Of a stretch of 64,000 nt of DNA, positions 10,919 to 18,073 are shown one piece after another. Positions within the stretch are counted from its first letter, which is position 1; each line of letters begins with the position of its first letter. Where the stretch lies: positions 62,001-126,000 of the forward strand of contig NZ_FNES01000006.1 in assembly GCF_900100195.1 (NCBI RefSeq), given 5' to 3'. Made by a program: the position numbers and the translations under genes. The notes beneath the pieces are model-generated. The model saw only the letters and a list, made by a program, of their open reading frames with translations, ran no database searches and was not told the DNA's origin. Source of the stretch: Billgrantia gudaonensis. GTDB taxonomy: Bacteria > Pseudomonadota > Gammaproteobacteria > Pseudomonadales > Halomonadaceae.

Positions 10919-11276
10919 CCGTTTTTTTTACCACTCATCCAGCACATAGTGGAGGTGGAGCTTCGTCAACAAGGGAAAAAGCACACCGGCAACAACATAG
11001 CAAAATCCTGCCTACACTGGGCTTTGATAGGGCCTCGATGTTGCTTTAACCATGGCTTCGCGGGAACGTGCCAGGTGGCGTGGGCATTTGACAATAACTC
11101 AGCCATTGGAACACAACGGATTGGACTAAAAAACCGCCGGATATTTGGCGGCAATCTTTTAATTAGTAGGCAACCTAGCTGCGCATTAGAATGCACGAGA
11201 GTCTGAAGAAGCGCCCCAGCGATCCTACTCGCCAGGGCGCCGCTGTACTGATGTATTGAACGCTACTCAGTCGCGG
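10919..11276. other. Gene-free spacer between the ISL3 unit and the htrA-type gene
   Basis: About 360 bp with no reading frame that resembles a protein family. It is less GC-rich than its surroundings, starts with a T8 run at 10922-10929, and holds the terminator described separately. It marks the junction between the ISL3 unit and the central cargo. Confidence 0.5.
11128..11151 (-). terminator. Rho-independent terminator for the htrA-type gene
   Basis: Read on the minus strand: CCGCC, an 8-base loop, GGCGG, then TTTTTT. It lies about 125 bp after the stop of the minus-strand protease gene. Confidence 0.65.
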
Positions 11277-12692
11277 TCAGCCACCATTGCCCACTCGCAG
11301 GGCCACGAAATAGGCACGGCCGTCGCGGTTGAGCAGAACCGGCGCCGTTTGGTCGTCCGGCAGGTTGGTCAGCAACTCCGTCAGCTGTTCCGGGCTCTCT
11401 ATCGGTTGCTGGCCCAGGCTGACCAGCACATCGCCGGGGCGAATGCCGGCGGCAGCGGCGTGACCGGTCGGATCGACCTTGGCGATGCGTACCCCATGAT
11501 CAATGCCAAGCCGGCGCTTCTCCATGCTACTCAGCGGCTGAACCACGATCCCGAGGCGCACCGGGTCGCCCTCGGCCTGATCGGCACCGGCATCCGGCCA
11601 CTCGCCAACTTCCACAGAGATGGTCTCCTGCTGACCATCGCGCAGCACCATGAGCTCGACCTCTTCCCCCGGACTCGTCTGACCGACCAGGCGCGGCAGC
11701 GTGGTGGAGTGGTCTACTACCTGACTGTTGACCTCGAGAATGACATCACCTGCCTTAATCCCGTCTTTCTCCGCAGGGCTGCCGGGCTCGACCTGGGCGA
11801 TCAGGGCACCCTCGGCCTGTTCCATGCCGAAGGACTCCGCCAGGTCCTTGGACACCGGCTGTATGCTGACGCCCAGCCAACCGCGGCTCACGTAGCCCTC
11901 TTCGCGCAGCTGGTTGGCCACGTCCAGCGCCACATCGATGGGAATGGCGAAGGAGAGGCCCATGTAGCCCCCGCTGCGGGTCAGGATCTGGGAGTTGATG
12001 CCCACGACCTCACCGTCGAGGTTGAACAGCGGACCACCGGAATTGCCCGGATTGATCGCCACATCGGTCTGGATGAAGGGAACGTAGACGTCCTGGGGCA
12101 GCGTGCGGTTGATGGCACTGATGATCCCAGACGTCACCGAGTGGTCGAAGCCGAAGGGGGAGCCGATGGCAGCGACCCATTGGCCGACTTGAAGGTCGTC
12201 GGAGTTGCCCAGCTCCAGGGTAGGCAGGTTGTCGGTGTCGACCTTGAGCACCGCCACATCGGTCTTCTCGTCGGCCCCCACCAGCTTGGCCTCGAGTTCG
12301 CGACGGTCGTTGAAGCGCACCAGGATCTTGTCGGCGCCCTTGACCACGTGGGCGTTGGTCATGATGTAGCCGTCTTCATCGAAGATGAAGCCCGATCCCA
12401 GTGACTGACGTGGGTCCTCATTGCGATTGGGCGCCCCGCCGGGTGGCATCGGGAGACGGTCGCCGAAGAACTCTCGAAAGATCTCCGGCACCTCCTGCCC
12501 CCCAAACTGCCGAGAGGACGTCATGGACCTCTCAACCTCCCGTGAGGTGGAGATGTTGACGACGGCCGGCGCGGCCTTGTCGACCAGCGCCGTGAAGTCT
12601 GGCAGCCGTGGCTCGGCGAGGACTGGCGTCGCCAGCATCAAGAGTAAAGCTAGGCTCATCAGCCAGGTGTGCGAGTGAGGCTTGGGTATCAC
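11277..12692 (-). CDS. Periplasmic serine protease, HtrA/DegP/MucD family
   Basis: About 471 residues: a signal peptide (LMSLALLLMLATPVLA), a trypsin-like domain with the triad His in TNAHVVKGAD, Asp in KTDVAVLKV and Ser in NPGNSGGPL, then two PDZ domains (RGWLGVSIQPVSKD and VRLGIVVQPL). It degrades or refolds damaged envelope proteins. I place the start at GTG 12692 because AAGGAG lies 6 bases upstream; an ATG 21 bases earlier is in frame but has no such site. It is divergent from the CDF exporter. As mobile cargo it probably helps the envelope cope with metal damage; that role is inferred. A chromosomal paralogue is expected elsewhere. Confidence 0.92.
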   Translation of the reverse strand: MIPKPHSHTWLMSLALLLMLATPVLAEPRLPDFTALVDKAAPAVVNISTSREVERSMTSSRQFGGQEVPEIFREFFGDRLPMPPGGAPNRNEDPRQSLGSGFIFDEDGYIMTNAHVVKGADKILVRFNDRRELEAKLVGADEKTDVAVLKVDTDNLPTLELGNSDDLQVGQWVAAIGSPFGFDHSVTSGIISAINRTLPQDVYVPFIQTDVAINPGNSGGPLFNLDGEVVGINSQILTRSGGYMGLSFAIPIDVALDVANQLREEGYVSRGWLGVSIQPVSKDLAESFGMEQAEGALIAQVEPGSPAEKDGIKAGDVILEVNSQVVDHSTTLPRLVGQTSPGEEVELMVLRDGQQETISVEVGEWPDAGADQAEGDPVRLGIVVQPLSSMEKRRLGIDHGVRIAKVDPTGHAAAAGIRPGDVLVSLGQQPIESPEQLTELLTNLPDDQTAPVLLNRDGRAYFVALRVGNGG

Positions 12693-12801
12693 AATGGGCT
12701 CCTTCCGGGGCATGGGACATGGTAACCATGTCTGTTACAGCGCCCACTATGCAAAGTTCCACCACGCCTAGCCTTGGCTCGGTATTCATTATAATTCGGG
12801 C

Positions 12802-12832
12802 TTGAAGCTCGAGTTGGTATAGGTTTTATACT
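12802..12832 (+). promoter_or_regulatory. MerR-type promoter of the CDF exporter
   Basis: TTGAAG (-35, 12802-12807) and TATACT (-10, 12827-12832) are separated by 19 bp. That overlong spacer is the hallmark of promoters activated by MerR-family regulators. The spacer shares AGTTG and TTTAT with the promoter at 18010, so the MerR-family protein encoded at 16728-17207 may control both. Confidence 0.75.
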
Positions 12833-12866
12833 GTCGCGTCATCAGGTGACACCACAAGGACGACGC

Positions 12867-13781
12867 ATGGGACATCATCACGATCATCCCCATCTTGACC
12901 CCACCTCTGGTGACCGTCGGGTGAGCATCGCCATCTGGGCCAACGGGATATTGACCGTTGCTCAGATTGTTGGGGGTATCCTGGCGGGAAGCCTCTCGCT
13001 GATCGCGGATGCGCTGCATAATTTTTCCGACATGGCGGCGCTCGTCATTGCCTTTGCGGCCCGCAAGATAGCAAGACGACCGCCAGACTCACAGATGACG
13101 TTTGGCTATGGACGAATCGAGATTGTGGCGGCGCTGATCAACTACACCACGCTCATTCTCGTCGGCGTCTACCTGATTTACGAAGGCGCCATGCGCATGA
13201 TCGACCCGCCAGCGGTTCAGGGCTGGATCATCGTTGTCATCGGTGCCGTCGCCTTAGCAGTCGACGCGCTCACGGCCTTGCTTACCTGGTCGATGCAAAA
13301 GCATAGCGTCAATATTCGGGCCCTGTTTCTGCACAACCTATCTGATGCGCTTGCGTCCCTCGCCGTGATCATTGGGGGCTCGCTGATTCTGCTATACGAC
13401 ATGCGCTGGGTAGACCCCGCGATTACGATCGGCATTGCGCTCTATATTCTTTATCTCGCCTTTACGGAGATTGGTGGCCCTATCCGGACACTGATGTTGG
13501 GATCGCCACCCGATATCGACGGCCAATCAGTCATTGATGCGCTGCGTGACGTCGAGGGTGTCCAGGATGTACATCATGTCCACCTATGGCAAATGCAGGA
13601 AAGCACTGCCGCGCTTGACTGTCACGTGGTGCTCACGGAAGCCGGCTGGCAGCAGCTTGAGGCGATCAAGGCGGATATCAAGGCTCAGCTAAAAGCGCGC
13701 TTTGACATTGGCCACTCCAGCTTGGAATTCGAGCATATTGATCATGCGCATCAGAGAGCCAATCTTTATGGGCATGGATGA
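12867..13781 (+). CDS. Cation diffusion facilitator, CzcD/ZitB-like Zn/Cd/Co exporter
   Basis: About 304 residues with six membrane helices and a C-terminal cytoplasmic metal-sensing domain. Transport-site residues are visible in LIADALHNFSDMAAL (helix II, HxxxD) and ALFLHNLSDALASLAV (helix V, HxxxD), the CDF signature. The N-terminus MGHHHDHPH and C-terminal FEHIDHAHQ add His ligands. It exports divalent cations in exchange for protons. I use the ATG at 12867 (AAGGACG upstream) and not the ATG at 12846. It stands alone behind a MerR-type promoter. Confidence 0.93.
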   Translation: MGHHHDHPHLDPTSGDRRVSIAIWANGILTVAQIVGGILAGSLSLIADALHNFSDMAALVIAFAARKIARRPPDSQMTFGYGRIEIVAALINYTTLILVGVYLIYEGAMRMIDPPAVQGWIIVVIGAVALAVDALTALLTWSMQKHSVNIRALFLHNLSDALASLAVIIGGSLILLYDMRWVDPAITIGIALYILYLAFTEIGGPIRTLMLGSPPDIDGQSVIDALRDVEGVQDVHHVHLWQMQESTAALDCHVVLTEAGWQQLEAIKADIKAQLKARFDIGHSSLEFEHIDHAHQRANLYGHG

Positions 13782-13882
13782 CACGTCACTATTCGCCGAC
13801 TTAGGCACCCAACAGCGGTTGAGATCTACTCAGCAGCTCTCTGGTCTTGCTTTCCGCTTAACCACTTGAATTGGAGAAGTCA

Positions 13883-14560
13883 ATGTACAAAAAAGCGACG
13901 TTTATCCTGGTTGGCGCGTTGATGCTGACCGCCCTCATCGTGATCGTAGCGAGACCCTCGTTGTTGGGCATGGGCGCCGAGGCGGCCAGCCAGGATGGCG
14001 CTCAGGCCGAAAACTCTCTGGTGCGCTCACACTCGCCTATTCTGGGGCCGGAAGAAGCGCCGGTGACCATCGTGGAGTTCTTCGACCCGGCCTGTGAGGC
14101 CTGCCGTGCCTTCTATCCGCTGACCAAGCGCATCCAGGAAGAGTATCCCGACCAGGTGCGGTTGGTGGTGCGCTACACGCCCTTCCACGGAGACGTGTCC
14201 GATACCGCCATTCGCGTGCTGGAAGTCGCCAGGCGCCAGGACGTCTTCCAGCCGGTGCTGGAAGCGTTGCTGGCCCGGCAGAGCCAGTGGGCGGCTCATG
14301 GCAGCTTCGATGAGGCCGCTATTCTGGATATCGCCAGCGAGGCCGGTCTGGACAGGGCTGCAGCAGAGGAACAACTTGATTCCCCCGAGGTACAAGCGGT
14401 CATTGACCAGGACAAGGAAGACGTCAAGGCCAACCAGATCCGCCAGACGCCGACCTTTTTCGTCAATGGTGAGCTGTTGGACCCCTTCGGCATGCAGGAA
14501 CTGGTCGACGCCGTCAATCGTGAGGTGACCGAGGTCGCTGGCGAGGACGATGCGTCATGA
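13883..14560 (+). CDS. DsbA-family thioredoxin-fold protein, membrane-anchored
   Basis: About 225 residues: an N-terminal membrane anchor or signal (ATFILVGALMLTALIVIVA), then a DsbA/DsbG-type thioredoxin fold with active site CEAC (in FFDPACEACRAFYP) and the cis-Pro region (QTPTFFVNGELL). It would oxidise or shuffle disulfides in periplasmic proteins. ATG at 13883 has GGAGAAG upstream; a TTG 12 bases earlier is in frame. Its stop overlaps the next gene's start (ATGA), so it is coupled to the M23 peptidase. The CcdA-like electron carrier at 17242 may be its redox partner (inference). Confidence 0.85.
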   Translation: MYKKATFILVGALMLTALIVIVARPSLLGMGAEAASQDGAQAENSLVRSHSPILGPEEAPVTIVEFFDPACEACRAFYPLTKRIQEEYPDQVRLVVRYTPFHGDVSDTAIRVLEVARRQDVFQPVLEALLARQSQWAAHGSFDEAAILDIASEAGLDRAAAEEQLDSPEVQAVIDQDKEDVKANQIRQTPTFFVNGELLDPFGMQELVDAVNREVTEVAGEDDAS

Positions 14561-15816
14561 CACGGCGCTGGTTGCTGCTAGGGTTGGTGGGTCTGGGCCC
14601 TCTGCTGGCCGAGGCCCATTGGCAAGAGAACACCTTGCTATCACCGAGCGAACCGGCATCGGCCAGGGCACAAGCTCTCGCGCAGAGGGGCTCAGCGCCC
14701 TTGGCCGTTCAGCCGCCCGAGATCGTCGCCCAAGAGCTCACCGTGGCACCAGGGGATACCCTGAACGCACTGCTGTTGCAGCTTGGCGTGAATGCCGAGA
14801 CGCGCACCCAAGCGTTGACATCGCTGGCGGGGAGGTTCGACCCAAGAGGCTTGCGGCCTGGAGACCGTCTCACTGTCACCTCTCTGACGACCGGACAGCC
14901 GGTGTCGGTGGCCATCGAGCGTGACTCGGGTATTCAATACGTCGTTACACTGGGGGAGCGGCCGTCGACGCGGATTGTCCCGCCTCGTCTCGACACCCTG
15001 ACTCTGGGCCGTGAAGTGGACATCGAAACGTCACTTTATGCCGCCTTGGCGGCAGAGGGGATACCCACGCGTTTCGCCATGGACCTCGAGGTGCTGCTAG
15101 GCGGACTCATGGACACAGCCCGAGATATCTCGGGCGCGGAGCGCCTGCAGTTACTGTGGGAAGAGGATCGCCGAGAGGATGGCACGCGAGTCGGGCCTCC
15201 CCGTCTGACCTATATGGGATTGGCTGACCCGTCGGCACGACTGGAGATGGTATGGCCGACGGACCAGAGAGCCACCGTGATGCTCTTCAAGGACGGTAGC
15301 CTTGTGGAGACGAAGCGGTTCCCGGTGCTCGGCGCACGCCTGACGTCCGCCTTCGGCAATCGACGCCATCCCGTTTACGGTGGGGTACGTCGTCATGACG
15401 GCGTCGACCTTGCCGCCCCTCGCGGCACCCCAGTCATGGCGACGGCGCCGGGGCGGGTCTCCTTCGTCGGTCGCCGGGGAGGTTATGGTCGTGTCGTGGA
15501 GGTAGAGCACGAGAGGGGCACTCTCAGTCGCTATACGCATCTCAGTCGCTTCGCCTCCGGCCTGTCGGTCGGGGACGCCATCAATGCCGGCGACACGCTG
15601 GGTGAAGTCGGGGCCTCCGGACTCACCACGGGGCCCAACCTGCACTACGAAGTGAGAGTGGGTGACCGACCTGTCGATCCCCTGGAGGAGGGGCAGCGCA
15701 TCATTCTGGGGGAGTCACCGACACCCCAGGATTATCGAAGCGCGCTCTTCGAGGCTCGTGGTCGTCTGAAAAAAGCCATCGGTACGTCTGGTCTGGTCGC
15801 CTTGGATAATCGATAG
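14557..15816 (+). CDS. M23-family murein endopeptidase with OapA/LysM-like N-terminal part
   Basis: A 419-residue exported protein: signal peptide (WLLLGLVGLGPLLAEA), an OapA/LysM-like region (LTVAPGDTLNALLLQLGV...LRPGDRLTV), and a C-terminal lysostaphin-type peptidase domain. Zinc ligands are visible in RRHDGVDLAAP (HxxxD) and NLHYEVRV (HxH-type region). It cuts peptide cross-links in peptidoglycan. It is translationally coupled to the DsbA-like gene. Its presence with the L,D-transpeptidase at 22306 shows that the cargo touches wall remodelling. Confidence 0.88.
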   Translation: MTRRWLLLGLVGLGPLLAEAHWQENTLLSPSEPASARAQALAQRGSAPLAVQPPEIVAQELTVAPGDTLNALLLQLGVNAETRTQALTSLAGRFDPRGLRPGDRLTVTSLTTGQPVSVAIERDSGIQYVVTLGERPSTRIVPPRLDTLTLGREVDIETSLYAALAAEGIPTRFAMDLEVLLGGLMDTARDISGAERLQLLWEEDRREDGTRVGPPRLTYMGLADPSARLEMVWPTDQRATVMLFKDGSLVETKRFPVLGARLTSAFGNRRHPVYGGVRRHDGVDLAAPRGTPVMATAPGRVSFVGRRGGYGRVVEVEHERGTLSRYTHLSRFASGLSVGDAINAGDTLGEVGASGLTTGPNLHYEVRVGDRPVDPLEEGQRIILGESPTPQDYRSALFEARGRLKKAIGTSGLVALDNR

Positions 15817-15923
15817 GCCGCCAGGCTGGCTTGTTGTATGAGACGCAGCGGTGGCCATGTAATGGCTATCGTCGTGTGACTCAACATTCCCTGCAGTACC
15901 AACCCTCCAAAGGGGAAGGGTCT

Positions 15924-16706
15924 ATGGAAGGTGTCTCTCCAGTCACGCTGGGGTTTTTGGGTAGTCTTGCCGCCGGTTCGATGACCGCGATCGGAGCGCT
16001 ACCTATCCTGATCAGCAAGGCGCCCGATCGTGCCGTTCGCGACCTGGCACTCGGATTCGCCGCCGGTGTCATGCTGGCGGCGTCCTTCTTTTCACTGATC
16101 ATTCCCTCCCTGGAAGCCTCTGGACTGCGCTATGGCGGTAGCGTCTTGCCTGCCGTCATTGCCTGCGCGTCGATACTGATGGGGATGGGGCTGGTCGCCC
16201 TGCTGAATGAGCGACTCCCCCACGAGCATTTCGAGCAGGGGCGTGAAGGGCCACAGGCAGCATCGCTTCGCCGAATCTGGCTGTTCATCATTGCCATCAC
16301 GATCCACAACCTGCCAGAGGGTCTGGCGGTTGGTGTGGCTTTTGGAGCAGGGGGAAGCGAAGGGGGACTTCCCCTTGCCATCGGTATCGGCCTGCAGAAT
16401 GCGCCGGAAGGCCTGGCGGTGGCAGTGGCACTGCTGGGTGAAGGCTATTCACGCTGGCGATCCTGGACCATTGCCTCCCTCACCGGGCTGGTAGAGCCGC
16501 TGGGTGGCCTGCTAGGTGCGGGAGTCGTCAGCATGTCACAAGTGCTGCTCCCCTGGGGGCTGGCCTTCGCCGCCGGCGCCATGCTCTATGTCATCAGCCA
16601 TGAGATCATTCCCGAGACCCACCGAAGTGGCCACCAGAACAAGGCGACGTTGGGGCTCTCGGTGGGGTTGGTACTCATGCTGTTCCTGGATGTCTCGCTG
16701 GGCTAG
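15924..16706 (+). CDS. ZIP-family divalent metal transporter
   Basis: About 260 residues with eight predicted helices. Helices IV and V have the metal-binding motifs HNLPEG (ITIHNLPEGLAVGVAFG) and QNAPEG (GLQNAPEGLAVAVALL), as in ZupT/GufA-type transporters; the second has Gln where many have His. A His-containing loop (ERLPHEHFEQGREG) separates helices III and IV. ZIP proteins usually move Zn or related ions into the cytoplasm, which is unusual next to exporters; GufA-like members are less well defined. ATG at 15924 follows AAGGGGAAGGG; a TTG start at 15831 has no such support. Confidence 0.87.
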   Translation: MEGVSPVTLGFLGSLAAGSMTAIGALPILISKAPDRAVRDLALGFAAGVMLAASFFSLIIPSLEASGLRYGGSVLPAVIACASILMGMGLVALLNERLPHEHFEQGREGPQAASLRRIWLFIIAITIHNLPEGLAVGVAFGAGGSEGGLPLAIGIGLQNAPEGLAVAVALLGEGYSRWRSWTIASLTGLVEPLGGLLGAGVVSMSQVLLPWGLAFAAGAMLYVISHEIIPETHRSGHQNKATLGLSVGLVLMLFLDVSLG

Positions 16707-16727
16707 CTTGCCGACCCTTCCAGGCGC

Positions 16728-17207
16728 CTACCCCAGGTCGTGAGCGCCTCCGTGGGCCTGGTCGCTGATACAAAGCTGATGATCGCTCAACACTTCGATG
16801 ATCCGGCAGCTTTCGACCTTCCCCCCGGCACACTGGCTGACCATCCGTTTGAGCTCGTCACGCAGTGCGGAGAGCCGCTGCAACCGCGACTCGACCTCCT
16901 CCAGGTGGTGCTTGGCAATGGCGTCGACCTCCTGACACGGCATGTCGGGCTGGTCTGACATGGCCAGCAGTTCACGCACCGCTTCCACCGAGAAGCCGAA
17001 GTCCCGAGCATGGCGAATGAAGGTTAGCCGCCTGACGGCTTCCTCTCCGTAGCGGCGTTGACCGCCCTCGGTACGTGTCGCGTCGCTCACCAGCCCGATG
17101 CTCTCGTAATAGCGAACCGTTTCGGGCTTGCAGCCGGCACGCCGGGCCAGTTCGCCGATGCCGATATTCCTCTCCGGGACGTGGGACGTGTCGACAGAGT
17201 TGGTCAT
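16728..17207 (-). CDS. MerR-family metal-responsive regulator (CadR/PbrR/ZntR type)
   Basis: About 159 residues from ATG 17207 (GGAGAT upstream); a longer in-frame start at 17258 lacks support. The N-terminal winged helix is typical (IGIGELARRAGCKPETVRYYESIGL), followed by the dimerisation helix and a metal-binding C-terminus with Cys in MPCQEV, QCAGGKVESC and LCISD, and a His/Gly tail (QAHGGAHDLG). This Cys pattern fits Zn/Cd/Pb sensors. It probably activates the two 19-bp-spacer promoters at 12802 and 18010. It lies 34 bp after the ccdA-like gene on the same strand. Confidence 0.88.
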   Translation of the reverse strand: MTNSVDTSHVPERNIGIGELARRAGCKPETVRYYESIGLVSDATRTEGGQRRYGEEAVRRLTFIRHARDFGFSVEAVRELLAMSDQPDMPCQEVDAIAKHHLEEVESRLQRLSALRDELKRMVSQCAGGKVESCRIIEVLSDHQLCISDQAHGGAHDLG

Positions 17208-17241
17208 GGTGGCATCTCCGTAAAAACGATCAGCGTCTGAA

Positions 17242-17964
17242 CTACCCCAGAGTTGCAAGGGAAGGAAAGAGTCCCAGCATGAAACTTGAAAGCTGGGTCA
17301 TGGTGCCTGTCGCGATCGCAATCCCCATGACGATCACGATCGTGCCCGCCACAGGTCTTGTATAGGCACTCCACCTACCGAGCTTCCGGCTGTTTTGCGT
17401 CATGACGTTCAGAAAGATGGTGCTAGCCAAGAAAGGAAGTGCCAGACCAAGAGAATAGCTTGTCAGATAGACCATGCCGGCCTGGGCGCTGACAGCACTG
17501 CCGGTCGCCATCAGGATGGCTCCCAGGATGGGACCGATACAGGGTGTCCAGCCAATGGCGAAGGACACGCCAAAGATAGTTGCCGATAGCGGTGAGCCAC
17601 CCTGGACATTGGGTGAAAACTGCAGCGTTCGTTGCAGCAGTGGCAAGCGAAGTATACCGGTCATGAAGACGCCTAGGAGGATGACCACGCCTCCCGTAAT
17701 CCAGTTGAACTCGTTCCGATAGCCTCGAAGCAACTGACCAATGCTGCTGGCCCCCAAGCCCAGCATGATAAAAACCATGGTGAATCCCAAGATGAAGAAA
17801 GAGCTGAGAATCAGGGCTTCCAAGCGCTTGTCCTTTTTCCCGGCGCTTCCTCCCGTAACCACCGACAGGTATGCCGGGAGCAAGGGCAGGGTACAGGGGG
17901 AAAAGAATGAGACAAGGCCACCCGCGAAGGCGCCCAGCAAGCCAATGGACGACAAGGATTCCAA
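17242..17964 (-). CDS. CcdA/DsbD-like thiol electron transporter
   Basis: A 240-residue membrane protein with six helices. It has the two paired cysteines of the CcdA/DsbD-beta family in SPCTLPLLPAYLS (helix I) and WTPCIGPILGAIL (helix IV). CcdA moves reducing power from cytoplasmic thioredoxin to periplasmic thiol proteins, for example in cytochrome c maturation or for a DsbG-like isomerase. The DsbA-like protein (13883) and Sco protein (24955) on this same element are plausible partners. It is divergent from the P-type ATPase and upstream of merR in the same direction. Confidence 0.88.
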   Translation of the reverse strand: MESLSSIGLLGAFAGGLVSFFSPCTLPLLPAYLSVVTGGSAGKKDKRLEALILSSFFILGFTMVFIMLGLGASSIGQLLRGYRNEFNWITGGVVILLGVFMTGILRLPLLQRTLQFSPNVQGGSPLSATIFGVSFAIGWTPCIGPILGAILMATGSAVSAQAGMVYLTSYSLGLALPFLASTIFLNVMTQNSRKLGRWSAYTRPVAGTIVIVMGIAIATGTMTQLSSFMLGLFPSLATLG

Positions 17965-18009
17965 CGTGCCCTCCCAAAGAACAGCCCTTCAGGCTGTAAC
18001 CGATGGAGC

Positions 18010-18040
18010 TTGAAGCTGTAGTTGCTACAGGGTTTATGCT
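18010..18040 (+). promoter_or_regulatory. MerR-type promoter/operator of the P-type ATPase operon
   Basis: TTGAAG (18010-18015), a 19-bp spacer, and TATGCT (18035-18040). The spacer contains a perfect dyad CTGTAG-TTG-CTACAG, closely like CadR/PbrR operators. It lies about 34 bp before the ATPase start. Confidence 0.8.
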
Positions 18041-18073
18041 GTCGAATAATACATCATCCCACGGAGTCACACC

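Noticed and set aside
10949-11206. 85-codon frame in the spacer after the ISL3 unit
   Set aside because: No recognisable motif, overlapped by a terminator for the opposite strand and by another random frame.
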